64,000 nucleotides of DNA from Tenggerimyces flavus (GTDB taxonomy: Bacteria; Actinomycetota; Actinomycetes; Propionibacteriales; Actinopolymorphaceae), in assembly GCF_016907715.1 (NCBI RefSeq), contig NZ_JAFBCM010000001.1, forward strand, positions 8,037,420 through 8,101,419. Direction: 5' to 3'. The position numbers and the translations under genes are program-made. Within the stretch, counting starts at the first letter, position 1, and the number at the start of each line of letters is the position of its first letter. The notes under the pieces are model-generated. The model saw only the letters and a list, made by a program, of their open reading frames with translations, searched no databases and had not been told where the DNA came from. This document shows positions 19,767 to 28,317 of this stretch, in pieces.

Positions 19767-19794
19767 TTGACGCATCGTTCGTCTTTCCTAACAC
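19767..19794 (+). promoter_or_regulatory. promoter of the second tetR gene
   Basis: TTGACG (19767-19772) and TAACAC (19789-19794) separated by 16 bases; the ATG follows eight bases later, so the transcript is probably leaderless. It is back-to-back with the membrane/HTH promoter. Confidence 0.5.
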
Positions 19795-19802
19795 TGTTCG
19801 GT

Positions 19803-20417
19803 ATGGCGATCAGTGATTGGCAGGCGAAGCGGCGTTCGGCGGCGCGGCAGGAGATCGTCGACGCGGCGTGGTCGCTGGCCCGTGAGCATGGGCTCGCCGG
19901 GCTCAGCCTGCGCGACGTAGCCCGACACGTGGGCATGGCGGCGCCGAGCCTGTACTCGTACTTCGACTCCAAGAACGCCTTGTTCGACGCGATGTTCGCC
20001 GACGGCAACCGCGCGATCCTCGCCATGGAGTGGCCGAAGGCCGGCAAGGACGTTCGCGGCACGCTCCGCAACACGATCGGCTTCTTCGTTCGCCAGGCGG
20101 TCGCCGATCCCGTCCGCCACCAACTCCTGGCCGAGCGCACCATCCCCGGCTTCGCCCCGTCGGAGGAGTCGTACGCACTCGCCGGGCAGGTCTACGGCCT
20201 CCTCACCCGGCCGCTCGAGGAGGTCGCCAACCCCAGCCAGGACGACCTCGACCTGATCACGACCGTGATCACAGGCCTGATCAACCAGCACCTCGCGAAC
20301 GACCCCGGCGGATCGCGATGGGTACGCCTGATCGACGACGCCGCCGACCTGCTCGTGCCCCGACTCGAGGCACGCGCGAAACCCACCACCCGACGCAGAA
20401 GGCAGGCAATGTCATGA
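19803..20417 (+). CDS. TetR/AcrR-family transcriptional regulator
   Basis: A 204-residue regulator with an N-terminal HTH (AARQEIVDAAWSLAREHGLA, LSLRDVARHVGMAAPSLYSYF) and a WHG-like C-terminal domain (RTIPGFAPSEESY, LITTVITGLINQHLA). The in-frame ATG 24 codons upstream was rejected, since the promoter lies within that stretch. Its stop overlaps the start of the VOC gene as ATGA, so the three-gene operon (TetR, VOC, metallohydrolase) is translationally coupled and probably self-regulated. Confidence 0.88.
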   Translation: MAISDWQAKRRSAARQEIVDAAWSLAREHGLAGLSLRDVARHVGMAAPSLYSYFDSKNALFDAMFADGNRAILAMEWPKAGKDVRGTLRNTIGFFVRQAVADPVRHQLLAERTIPGFAPSEESYALAGQVYGLLTRPLEEVANPSQDDLDLITTVITGLINQHLANDPGGSRWVRLIDDAADLLVPRLEARAKPTTRRRRQAMS

Positions 20418-20839
20418 CGATCGCACCACCACAGCTGCACCATCTCGCCCTCACCGTCCGCGATCTCGACGCCGCGATCGACTGGTACGGAAAGGTGTTC
20501 GGGCTCGCGCACTTCATGGACGTTCCACACGAAGGCGGCATCGGCGTCGGGCTCGCCGACCCGAAGCTGGAGTGCGTCATCGTCCTGCACCGGCACGACG
20601 ACACCCCCGACGAACCGTTCCACGAGACCCGCACCGGACTTGACCACGTCGGCCTGCGCGTCGCCACCCGCGACGACCTGGTCGCCTGGCAGGACCACCT
20701 GGAGAGTAACGGCGTCGTACGCACCACAAGGGCTGACCGTCCGCTCACCCAGTCGCCGATCGCCGACGAGCCGTACGGCTCCGTGCTCGTCTTCCGCGAT
20801 CCCGACAACATCCAGCTCGAGCTCATCGCCTTGGAGTAA
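20414..20839 (+). CDS. VOC-family (glyoxalase/dioxygenase fold) protein
   Basis: A 141-residue single-domain protein with paired beta-alpha-beta modules: LHHLALTVRDLDAAIDWY near the start and GLDHVGLRVATRDDL in the middle, ending FRDPDNIQLELIAL. The metal ligands expected in the family are visible as His (HHLAL), His (LDHVGL) and Glu (QLEL). The substrate is unknown. It is translationally coupled to the upstream TetR gene and lies three bases before the metallohydrolase. Confidence 0.87.
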   Translation: MTIAPPQLHHLALTVRDLDAAIDWYGKVFGLAHFMDVPHEGGIGVGLADPKLECVIVLHRHDDTPDEPFHETRTGLDHVGLRVATRDDLVAWQDHLESNGVVRTTRADRPLTQSPIADEPYGSVLVFRDPDNIQLELIALE

Positions 20840-20842
20840 GCC

Positions 20843-21649
20843 ATGGAACTCGTTCGATCCGCACCAGACGTGACCACCCTCGCCGACGCGATCCCGATCC
20901 CCGACCTCGGCTTCGTCCCCGTCAACGCGTTCCTTCTGCGGGCCGAGCAACCCGTCCTCGTCGATGCCGGGCTCACCGCTTCGAGCCCCGAGTTCCTGGC
21001 GAAGCTGTCATCGCTGCTCGATCCGGCCGACCTTCGGTGGATCTACCTCACCCACCCCGACCGCGACCACACCGGCAGCATTCGTTCGCTGCTCGACCTC
21101 GCGCCGCGGGCGCGCCTCGTCACGACGTTCATGGGGATGGGCATCCTGTCGCTCGAGGAGCCGATCCCGCCCGAACGCGTCTTCCTGCTCAACCCGGGAC
21201 AGACCCTCGATGTCGGCGACCGGCAGCTGACATGCTTCCGCCCGCCGCTGTACGACAGCCCGGCGACCACCGGGTTCTACGACTCGCTGACGGGGACCTG
21301 CTTCAGCTCCGACTGCTTCGGCGCACCGGTCGCCAGCGCCGACCTCGCGCATGCGGACGACATCGCGGCGGTGCCGCCCAGCGAGCTCGTCGCCGGGCAA
21401 CGGCTCTGGGCGACCGTCGACAGCCCGTGGGTGACCGGCGTGGACCGAACGGCCTTTCGCGCCTCGCTCGAACCTCTCCGCAGACTCGCCCCGCCGGTGA
21501 TCCTCAGCTCGCACCTGCCGGCAGCACACAACGCGACGACGAGGCTGCTCGAGATGCTCGAGCAAGCCCCCGAAGCGACGCCGTACGTCGGCCCCGACCA
21601 GGCCGCTCTCGAAGCGATGCTCGCCGCGATGGAGCCGCGATCGACGTAG
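20843..21649 (+). CDS. MBL-fold metallohydrolase
   Basis: A 268-residue protein with a metallo-beta-lactamase fold. The motif THPDRDHTGS carries the HxxxDH metal ligands (with Asp replacing the usual second His, as in oxygen-binding flavodiiron-type MBLs). Further ligands are likely in FSSDCFGAP and ILSSHLPAAH. It resembles the lactamase half of flavodiiron-like proteins but lacks the flavodoxin half. It is third in the TetR-VOC-MBL operon, so it probably acts on a related small electrophile or an unknown metabolite. Confidence 0.85.
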   Translation: MELVRSAPDVTTLADAIPIPDLGFVPVNAFLLRAEQPVLVDAGLTASSPEFLAKLSSLLDPADLRWIYLTHPDRDHTGSIRSLLDLAPRARLVTTFMGMGILSLEEPIPPERVFLLNPGQTLDVGDRQLTCFRPPLYDSPATTGFYDSLTGTCFSSDCFGAPVASADLAHADDIAAVPPSELVAGQRLWATVDSPWVTGVDRTAFRASLEPLRRLAPPVILSSHLPAAHNATTRLLEMLEQAPEATPYVGPDQAALEAMLAAMEPRST

Positions 21650-21674
21650 GTCGTGTCGGGCGAATAGCGCCGGT

Positions 21675-21693
21675 CATCGCGCTCCGCGCGATG
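21675..21693 (+). terminator. hairpin after the metallohydrolase gene
   Basis: CATCGCGC (21675-21682) pairs perfectly with GCGCGATG (21686-21693) around TCC. It lies 26 bases after the operon stop and has no U tract. Confidence 0.5.
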
Positions 21694-22070
21694 GCGCGCG
21701 GCGCCCCGCGCCCGGCTGGGCGTGGTGCAGGAGGAATTCATATTGGTTATGTGGGTGACGAGGTGCACCGCGTCCAGGCGGGGTGTGGGGTGTCGCGCGC
21801 CAGGCGATCTTCGACCGACACGACCTAACCCGCACACACGAAGGAATTTCGTCACCGAACGGTCGTCTATTTCTCGCATTCACACAGCGTCATGTTGCGT
21901 TGGACACACCTTGCGTGTCGGCCCTTCCCCACCGCACTTGGGTCGGATAAGACTCCATTACGCTGCCCCGTCGTCGCCCTCGTTGCCCTGGCCAGCCCCG
22001 GAGTCCAAACCGAGCACGCCAGGGAGCAGACTTCGTACCGGCAGCGACCAGAATTGCGAGAGGACGCCAG
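21694..22070. other. non-coding leader of the succinate dehydrogenase operon
   Basis: About 380 bases without a credible gene in either direction; base composition is somewhat less GC-rich than in genes. It must hold the sdh promoter. TAAGAC at about 21949 and TTGCGT at 21896 are possible promoter elements but are not well paired. No riboswitch-like or repeat structure was recognised. Confidence 0.4.
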
Positions 22071-22865
22071 ATGGCCTCGGGAGTGTTCAGCCCCGAACGC
22101 GCGAAAATCGACCAACGCACCCTTCGTCGTGACCGGTGGTGGATCTCTCCGGTCATCACGTTCATCGGTTTCACCGCGTTCGTGGTCTATTCGACGTGGC
22201 GAGCGTTCGCGAACGAGTTCTACTACGCGTCTCCGTACCTCTCGCCGTTCTACTCGCCCTGCCTGAGCGACGCGTGTGTCCCGGGATCGGCGGACTTCGG
22301 TACGCCACTGGCGTTCCTGCCGACCTGGATCTCGCCGGCGCTGATCATCCTGATCTTCCCGCTGGGCTTCCGGCTCACCTGCTACTACTACCGCAAGGCG
22401 TACTACCGCGCGTTCTGGCAGTCGCCGACCGCGTGCGTGGTCGCCGAGCCGCACCAGAAGTACAGCGGCGAGACGCGCTTCCCGCTGATCTTCCAGAACC
22501 TTCACCGCTGGTTCTTCTACGCCGCCGGCCTGGTCGCACTGGTGCTCACGTACGACGTGGTGATCGCGTTCCGCAACGAGGCACACGAGTGGGGCCACAT
22601 GGGCCTCGGCACCCTCATCCTGCTCGTCAACGTCGTCCTCATCTGGCTCTACACCCTGTCGTGCCACTCCTGCCGGCACGCGGTGGGCGGACGGCTGCGC
22701 ACCTTCTCCAAACATCCAGTGCGCTACAAGGCCTGGACAGCGGTCTCGAAGCTGAACGGTCACCACGCCAAGCTCGCGTGGGCATCGCTGATCTCCGTGG
22801 GCCTCGCCGACTTCTACATCTACTTGCTGGCGACGGAAACCATCACCGACGTCCGGTTCTTCTGA
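22071..22865 (+). CDS. sdhC: succinate dehydrogenase membrane anchor (Sdh1-type)
   Basis: A 264-residue membrane subunit with about five hydrophobic helices (near 26-44, 85-106, 145-168, 178-200 and 235-255). It resembles the large anchor of mycobacterial Sdh1 (the Rv0249c type) rather than the short SdhC/SdhD pair. Possible haem or quinone ligands are the conserved His residues in LHRWFFYAAG, HEWGHMG and CHSCRHAVGG. It is followed directly by the flavoprotein and iron-sulphur subunits, so it anchors the complex and passes electrons to menaquinone. Confidence 0.88.
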   Translation: MASGVFSPERAKIDQRTLRRDRWWISPVITFIGFTAFVVYSTWRAFANEFYYASPYLSPFYSPCLSDACVPGSADFGTPLAFLPTWISPALIILIFPLGFRLTCYYYRKAYYRAFWQSPTACVVAEPHQKYSGETRFPLIFQNLHRWFFYAAGLVALVLTYDVVIAFRNEAHEWGHMGLGTLILLVNVVLIWLYTLSCHSCRHAVGGRLRTFSKHPVRYKAWTAVSKLNGHHAKLAWASLISVGLADFYIYLLATETITDVRFF

Positions 22866-22884
22866 CGGATCGAGGGAGCTCTTC

Positions 22885-24681
22885 ATGACTGAGTACGAAC
22901 GTCACTCCTACGACGTCATCGTCGTCGGCGCGGGCGGCGCCGGCCTCCGGGCCGCGATCGCCGCGCACGACGCCGGCGCGAAGACGGCCATCGTCTGCAA
23001 GTCCCTGCTGGGCAAGGCACACACGGTCATGGCCGAGGGCGGCGCCGCCGCCGCGATGGGCAACCTGTGGCCCGAGGACAACTGGAAGGTGCACTTCCGC
23101 GACACCATGCGTGGCGGGAAGATGCTCAACAACTGGCGGATGGCCCAGCTGCACGCGCAGGAGGCGCCGGACCGCGTCCTCGAGCTCGAGGAGTGGGGCG
23201 CGCTGTTCGACCGTACGGCGGACGGCCTGATCTCCCAGCGCGACTTCGGTGGACACCGGTACGCGCGGCTCGCGCACGTCGGCGACCGCACCGGCCTGGA
23301 GATGATCCGTACGTTGCAGCAACGCGCTGTCGCGTTGGGCATCGACGTGTTCATGGAGTGCACGATCACCGACCTGTTCAAGGACGGCGACCGGATCTCC
23401 GGAGCGTTCGGGTACTGGCGGGAGAACGGCAAGTTCATCGTCTTCGAGGCGCCGTCGATCGTGCTCGCGACCGGCGGCATCGGCAAGTCGTTCCGCGTCA
23501 CCTCGAACTCGTGGGAGTACACCGGCGACGGGCACGCGCTCGCGCTGCGCGCCGGCGCGACGCTGGTCAACATGGAGTTCGTCCAGTTCCACCCGACCGG
23601 CATGGTGTGGCCGCCCTCGGTGCGCGGCATCCTCGTGACCGAGTCGGTCCGTGGCGACGGCGGCATCCTCAAGAACTCCGAGGGCCGGCGCTTCATGTTC
23701 GACTACATCCCGGAGTTCTTCAAAGCCGAGACGGCCGACACGATCGAAGAAGCCGACGGCTGGTACACCGACAAGACCAACAACCGGCGGCCGCCGGAGC
23801 TGCTGCCCCGCGACGAGGTCGCCCGGGCGATCAACTCCGAGATCAAGGCCGGCCGCGGGTCACCCCATGGCGGCATCTTCCTCGACATCGCGTCGCGTCG
23901 GGACCCCGAGTTCATCATGCGCCGGCTGCCGTCGATGTACCACCAGTTCAAGGAGCTGGCGGACGTCGACATCACCAGGGAAGCAATGGAGATCGGGCCG
24001 ACCTGTCACTACGTGATGGGTGGCGTGGAGGTCGAGCCAGACACGGCGATGTCGCTCGTTCCCGGCCTGTACGCGGCGGGCGAGGTCGCCGGCGGCATGC
24101 ACGGCGCCAACCGGCTCGGCGGCAACTCGCTGTCCGACCTGTTGGTGTTCGGGCGTCGCGCCGGACTGAATGCGGCGTACTACGCGGTCCGTTCGAAGTC
24201 CGCGCCGGTCACCGTGACGGAGGAGGAGATCACCGCGGCCGAGGCCGATGCGGTGGCCCCGTTCGCCGAGGACGGCGGCGAGAACCCGTACTCGGTGCAG
24301 AGCGACCTGCAGGACGTCATGCACACGCTGGTCGGGATCATCCGGACCGAGGCGGAGCTCGAGCAAGCGCTGGTTGACATCGCGGCGCTGCGCGACCGGG
24401 CGGCCAAGCTCACGGTCACCGGAGGCCCGGAGTACAACCCCGGTTGGAACCTCGCGATCGACCTGCACAACATGCTGCAGGTGTCGGAGTGCATCGCCCG
24501 CGCCGCGCTCGAGCGTACGGAGAGCCGCGGCGGTCACACCCGCGACGACTTCCCGATGACCGACCAGTCGTGGGGCCGGAAGAACATCATCCTCAAGGCC
24601 ATCGGCGACAAGATCGACCTGTCCATCCAGCCGCTGCCGGTCATGCCGGATGAGCTCCAGACCTTCTTCGAGGAGAAGTAG
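22885..24681 (+). CDS. sdhA: succinate dehydrogenase/fumarate reductase flavoprotein subunit
   Basis: A 598-residue subunit that oxidises succinate to fumarate with covalently bound FAD. The N-terminal dinucleotide fold (VVGAGGAGLRAAIAAHDAG) leads to HTVMAEGGAAA, whose His carries FAD. Substrate-site motifs are FVQFHPTGM and MHGANRLGGNSLSDLLVFGR. It is somewhat shorter than many Sdh1 flavoproteins of about 640 residues, but all catalytic blocks are present. ATG at 22885, 19 bases after the anchor gene. Confidence 0.96.
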   Translation: MTEYERHSYDVIVVGAGGAGLRAAIAAHDAGAKTAIVCKSLLGKAHTVMAEGGAAAAMGNLWPEDNWKVHFRDTMRGGKMLNNWRMAQLHAQEAPDRVLELEEWGALFDRTADGLISQRDFGGHRYARLAHVGDRTGLEMIRTLQQRAVALGIDVFMECTITDLFKDGDRISGAFGYWRENGKFIVFEAPSIVLATGGIGKSFRVTSNSWEYTGDGHALALRAGATLVNMEFVQFHPTGMVWPPSVRGILVTESVRGDGGILKNSEGRRFMFDYIPEFFKAETADTIEEADGWYTDKTNNRRPPELLPRDEVARAINSEIKAGRGSPHGGIFLDIASRRDPEFIMRRLPSMYHQFKELADVDITREAMEIGPTCHYVMGGVEVEPDTAMSLVPGLYAAGEVAGGMHGANRLGGNSLSDLLVFGRRAGLNAAYYAVRSKSAPVTVTEEEITAAEADAVAPFAEDGGENPYSVQSDLQDVMHTLVGIIRTEAELEQALVDIAALRDRAAKLTVTGGPEYNPGWNLAIDLHNMLQVSECIARAALERTESRGGHTRDDFPMTDQSWGRKNIILKAIGDKIDLSIQPLPVMPDELQTFFEEK

Positions 24682-24686
24682 ACGTC

Positions 24687-25454
24687 ATGGGATACGACCT
24701 GTCGATGAAGGTGTGGCGGGGCGACCGCAAGTCCGGTGGCGCGCTGCAGGACTACAAGGTCGAGGTGGAGGAAGGCGAGGTCGTCCTCGACGCGATCCAC
24801 CGGCTGCAGGCCACGCAGGCTGGCGATCTGGCCGTGCGGTGGAACTGCAAGGCGGGCAAGTGCGGCTCGTGCTCGGCGGAGGTCAACGGCCGGCCGCGGC
24901 TGATGTGCATGACGCGGCTGTCGGAGTACTCGCCGGAAGAGACGATCACGGTGACGCCGATGCGGGCTTTCCCGGTGATCAAGGACCTCGTGACGGACGT
25001 CTCGTACAACTACGAGAAGGCCAAGCAGGTCCCGTCGTTCGCCCCTTCTGCTCCTGATCGCGATGGGAAGCGACGGATGAAGCAGGCGGATGTCGAACGC
25101 GGGCAGGAGTTCCGCAAGTGCATCGAGTGCTTCCTGTGCCAGGACACCTGCCACGTCATCCGTGACCACGAGGAGAACAAGCCGAAGTTCGCCGGGCCGC
25201 GGTTCTTCCTGCGGTACGCCGAGCTCGACATGCACCCGTTGGACACCAACGACCGCCGCAACCTCTCGCAGATGGCGGCAGGGCTGGGCATGTGCAACAT
25301 CACCAAGTGCTGCACGGAAGTGTGCCCCGAGCACATCAAGATCACCGACAACGCGATCATCCCGATGAAGGAGCGTGTGGTCGACCGCAAGTACGACCCG
25401 GTGGTGTGGCTGGGCTCGAAGATCCTGCGACGGGACCAGCGCGAAGAGGTCTGA
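24687..25454 (+). CDS. sdhB: succinate dehydrogenase iron-sulphur subunit
   Basis: A 255-residue subunit that relays electrons from FAD to the membrane anchor through three clusters. The plant-type 2Fe-2S site is CKAGKCGSCSAEVNG...LMC; the 4Fe-4S and 3Fe-4S ligands lie in CIECFLCQDTC and CNITKCCTEVCPEHI. ATG at 24687, five bases after sdhA. The operon ends at an unusually long palindrome at 25480. Confidence 0.96.
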   Translation: MGYDLSMKVWRGDRKSGGALQDYKVEVEEGEVVLDAIHRLQATQAGDLAVRWNCKAGKCGSCSAEVNGRPRLMCMTRLSEYSPEETITVTPMRAFPVIKDLVTDVSYNYEKAKQVPSFAPSAPDRDGKRRMKQADVERGQEFRKCIECFLCQDTCHVIRDHEENKPKFAGPRFFLRYAELDMHPLDTNDRRNLSQMAAGLGMCNITKCCTEVCPEHIKITDNAIIPMKERVVDRKYDPVVWLGSKILRRDQREEV

Positions 25455-25479
25455 GTCCTGCCTACCCGTCGTTCGTCCC

Positions 25480-25537
25480 AAACTGTGGGGTTCTGGTAGC
25501 GACACGCTGGCGTGTCGCTACCAGAACCCCACAGTTT
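25480..25537. terminator. 58-bp perfect palindrome between convergent genes
   Basis: Two 28-base arms (25480-25507 and 25510-25537) match without a mismatch, separated by two bases. It begins AAACTGTGGGGTTCTGG and mirrors itself. It lies 25 bases after sdhB and 26 bases before the 3' end of the decayed minus-strand gene, ideal for a bidirectional terminator. A stem this long and perfect also suggests a repetitive element. Confidence 0.8.
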
Positions 25538-25563
25538 GTGTAACGGATGGTGAGGCTGGACCG

Positions 25564-26060
<497 letters not shown>

Positions 26061-26089
26061 TTGACGATCACGAGGTGGGCAGGTTACTT
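26061..26089 (+). promoter_or_regulatory. promoter of the pterin dehydratase gene
   Basis: TTGACG (26061-26066), 17 bases, TTACTT (26084-26089), then seven bases to the ATG: a leaderless arrangement. It overlaps the 5' end of the decayed minus-strand gene. Confidence 0.55.
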
Positions 26090-26096
26090 AGCCTCC

Positions 26097-26393
26097 ATGA
26101 CCGAGCCGCAGTTGCTCAGCGACGACCAGATCACCGAGACCTTGCGCGACCTGCCCGGCTGGGAAGCCCGCCCTGGGGCGCTGTTCCGGGAGGTCAAGGC
26201 GCCCACGTTCATGGCCGGCATCCGCCTGGTCGACGAGGTGGCGGAGCTCGCCGAGCAGCTCAACCACCACCCCGACATCGGCATCCGGTGGCGGACGGTC
26301 TCGTTCTCGTTGTCGACCCACGTACGCGGCGGCGTTACCCAGTACGACGTGGACCTCGCCCGCCGCATCACCGCCGTCGTCGACCAGCTCTAG
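26097..26393 (+). CDS. 4a-hydroxytetrahydrobiopterin dehydratase (pterin carbinolamine dehydratase)
   Basis: A 98-residue protein that dehydrates 4a-hydroxy-tetrahydropterin, recycling pterin cofactor. The family signature is visible as LNHHPDIGIRW followed by VSFSLSTH, with the catalytic His pair in NHHPD and the third His in STH. The ATG at 26097 is placed by the promoter; a longer frame upstream is not supported. The stop codon lies within the left end of repeat copy B. No aromatic hydroxylase is nearby. Confidence 0.92.
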   Translation: MTEPQLLSDDQITETLRDLPGWEARPGALFREVKAPTFMAGIRLVDEVAELAEQLNHHPDIGIRWRTVSFSLSTHVRGGVTQYDVDLARRITAVVDQL

Positions 26394-26463
26394 CCTCGAG
26401 CTTTCAGCTGGCGGTTGGTTCGCCCGGTCCGGGTCCGCCCTGGGGCCAACGATCATGTTTACA
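26390..26463 (-). repeat. interspersed palindromic element copy B, left part
   Basis: This 74-base piece is the distal part of copy B, separated from the rest by the IS element. It begins CTAGCCTCGAG, the inverted counterpart of CCCGAGGCTAG at the other end (28191-28201), and ends with the left arm of the palindrome GGGGCCAACGATCATG and the 8-bp target duplication TGTTTACA (26456-26463). Confidence 0.75.
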
Positions 26464-26467
26464 GGCT

Positions 26468-27958
26468 CTACGCAGCCAAGCGTGGTGTGCGGTGTCTGAT
26501 GTGGGTGGCTGCGGGTTTGGGTGGCCAGTCTATGTCGGCGCAGGCGAGGAGGATGCGGGCGCGGTAGTTGGTGAAGCTGCGGAAGCCGAAGCCGATGCGT
26601 TTGATCTTCTTGATGATGGTGTTGGTGCCTTCGGTGGGGCCGTTGCTGGCGTAGGGGTGGTCGGCTCGGGCGAGGATGGGGTCGCGCCACTCGGTGAGGG
26701 TGTTCGCCAGGGTCGCTAGTTCGGGGATGTCGTCGTGGTGGGCGTAGTAGCGGGCGTCGGCGATGAGCCGGTCAAGGCGTGCGGTGACCCTTGTTTTGTT
26801 GGGGAAACGCTGCCTCGCCGTGGTGTCGACGCGTTGGTAGAGGTGGCGGAGGCGGTGGGCGATCTCCCAGGTGGCGCCGACCTGGCCGGTGGGGTCGTGG
26901 TCGAGTAGGACGGTGCGCAGTCGGGTGGCGCGGTGTCCGTTGGGGGTGAAGGCCTCGGGTTTGCTGCGCAGCAGCCGCAGTGTGTCGTGCAGGGGGTCGC
27001 CCTTGCGGCCGCGGCGGCCGAGTTGGTCGAGTTGGTCGAACTGGACTCGGCGGCGGACCAGTTCGGTCGTGTCGGTGCCGAGTTTGACCAGGTGGAAGGC
27101 GTCCAGCACCACGCTGGCCTGCGGCAGCCCGGTCCGTAGCCCGGACCGGTAGGAGCGCAGCGGATCACACACCGCGGCCTGGATACCGGCCCGCCAGGCC
27201 GGGTCCCGGTGGGCGAACCAGTCGGACACGATCCGGCCGGTGCGGCCCGGCAGCACATCGAGCAGCTTCCCGCGGCCGACGTCGACGATGGTGGTGCAGA
27301 ACCGCATCCACTGCACCGGCCCACGGGCCCCGAACACGTGCTCATCGACGCCGACCGCGGTCACCGCACGCGCCTCCGGTGGCCGGCGCAGCGCCTTCGC
27401 GGCGGCCACGACGGCGGTGTTGACCGTGCCCCACGACACACCGAACTCCGCGGCCACCGTCGCCACCGCGGACTGGTCCTGACCGACCCGGCGCACCGCC
27501 TCGGCCACCGCCCGCTCGGTCATACACCGCCGCGGCCGAATCAGCTCACTCGTCTCAGACCACGTCACCGCCGTCGCCGTGGCCGTGGTCGTGGCCGTGG
27601 TCGTGGCCGTGGCCGTGGTTGTTCTTCCTTGCAGGCAACGAGGTTCGCGGCATCGCCACAACCGCTTATGCCACACCAGCAGCACCGGCTTACCCGCAAT
27701 CGGCAGATCCCGCACCACCACCGGCCGCCGACCATGCGGCGACGCGACCACCCCACACCCCCGACACGCCTCCCGACACGCCTCCCGACACGCCTCCCGA
27801 CACGCCTCCCGACACGCCTCCCGACACGCCTCCCGACACGCCTGCGACCCGGCCGTGGTCTGAATCAGCAGGTTCCACTCCCCGAGCAGTTCCACCGCCC
27901 GAGTCACCTCGAACCCCTCAAGGCCCAACGCGGCCGTCCACCCAGTAACGTCATCCAC
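26468..27958 (-). CDS. ISL3-family transposase with repeat-expanded zinc-ribbon
   Basis: A DDE transposase of 496 residues, longer than the usual 420-440. C-terminal catalytic blocks are intact: GVDEHVFGARG, VVLDAFHLVKLG and the Glu block SNGPTEGTNTIIKKIKRIGF. An HTH (AVATVAAEFGVSWGTVNTAV) precedes them. The N-terminal putative zinc-binding region is unusual: seven REAC tetrapeptides stand before CRGCG, and a Thr/Ala repeat follows CREPRC. Both are in frame and due to DNA tandem repeats. The GTG at 27958 (VDDVTGWTAALGLEGF) is preferred to the 28072 start near the terminal repeat. The stop codon lies in the left terminal repeat. Confidence 0.9.
   Translation of the reverse strand: MDDVTGWTAALGLEGFEVTRAVELLGEWNLLIQTTAGSQACREACREACREACREACREACREACRGCGVVASPHGRRPVVVRDLPIAGKPVLLVWHKRLWRCREPRCLQGRTTTATATTTATTTATATAVTWSETSELIRPRRCMTERAVAEAVRRVGQDQSAVATVAAEFGVSWGTVNTAVVAAAKALRRPPEARAVTAVGVDEHVFGARGPVQWMRFCTTIVDVGRGKLLDVLPGRTGRIVSDWFAHRDPAWRAGIQAAVCDPLRSYRSGLRTGLPQASVVLDAFHLVKLGTDTTELVRRRVQFDQLDQLGRRGRKGDPLHDTLRLLRSKPEAFTPNGHRATRLRTVLLDHDPTGQVGATWEIAHRLRHLYQRVDTTARQRFPNKTRVTARLDRLIADARYYAHHDDIPELATLANTLTEWRDPILARADHPYASNGPTEGTNTIIKKIKRIGFGFRSFTNYRARILLACADIDWPPKPAATHIRHRTPRLAA
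27572..27616. repeat. GTGGCC/GTGGTC hexamer repeats inside the transposase gene
   Basis: About seven alternating hexamers encoding Thr-Ala and Thr-Thr steps, inserted between CREPRC and the conserved TWSETSELIRP block. Confidence 0.8.
27761..27844. repeat. 12-bp tandem repeat, seven copies, inside the transposase gene
   Basis: The unit CCGACACGCCTC repeats seven times (last copy differs at its final base) and encodes REAC on the minus strand. Each unit adds one Cys to the putative zinc-binding region. Confidence 0.95.
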
Positions 27959-28090
27959 GGGTCCTGTGCTCCTTCCAGCCCCGGCTGATTCGCAACCAAC
28001 CGAGACTGACCGGCACAGGACCCCCCTCACGAGGAGACACGCCGACAGGTCTGCTACCAGCCCCACCACCACCCTTGGCTAAGAAGAGCC

Positions 28091-28207
28091 TGTTTACATG
28101 ATCATTGGCCGCTTTACGTGGGGTGGACGCCAGGTAGAGGGGTCACAGGCCGGGTAAGGCGACCACGACGTTTCACCCACGGAGCGCCTTCCCGAGGCTA
28201 GGGCGGC
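28091..28207 (-). repeat. interspersed palindromic element copy B, right part
   Basis: Inverted relative to copy A. It starts with the target duplication TGTTTACA, then the right arm of the palindrome, and runs to CCCGAGGCTAGGGCGGC. Blocks identical to copy A are described there. The remaining 28208-28317 up to the SARP stop codon holds no gene that I can support. Confidence 0.8.
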
Positions 28208-28317
28208 GTTCGCTCTCCGTGAACGCGCATGCGAATATACGTTCGAATCGGTATGGTCGTCGTCAAGCGCACAGACGCTTCGCACCTTGACAACAGCACA
28301 GTGAGAGTGAGCCCGCC

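Larger units (their letters stand above)
26464..28090 (-). mobile_element. ISL3-family insertion sequence
   Basis: A complete element of 1627 bp. Terminal inverted repeats of about 24 bp begin GGCTCT: the left end (26464-26487) and the complement of the right end (28067-28090) agree at 20 of 24 positions. It is flanked by the 8-bp direct repeat TGTTTACA (26456-26463 and 28091-28098), the duplication length typical of ISL3. One transposase gene fills it. The target is exactly the apex of a palindrome that survives uninterrupted at 8407-8442, so the pre-insertion sequence can be read with confidence. Confidence 0.95.

Noticed and set aside
27209-27988. Plus-strand frames with His-Ala-Ser-Arg repeats
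   Set aside because: They are antisense readings of the 12-bp repeat inside the transposase gene.
28094-28285. Small minus-strand frame of 63 codons
   Set aside because: Lies within repeat copy B, with no ribosome-binding site or coding character.
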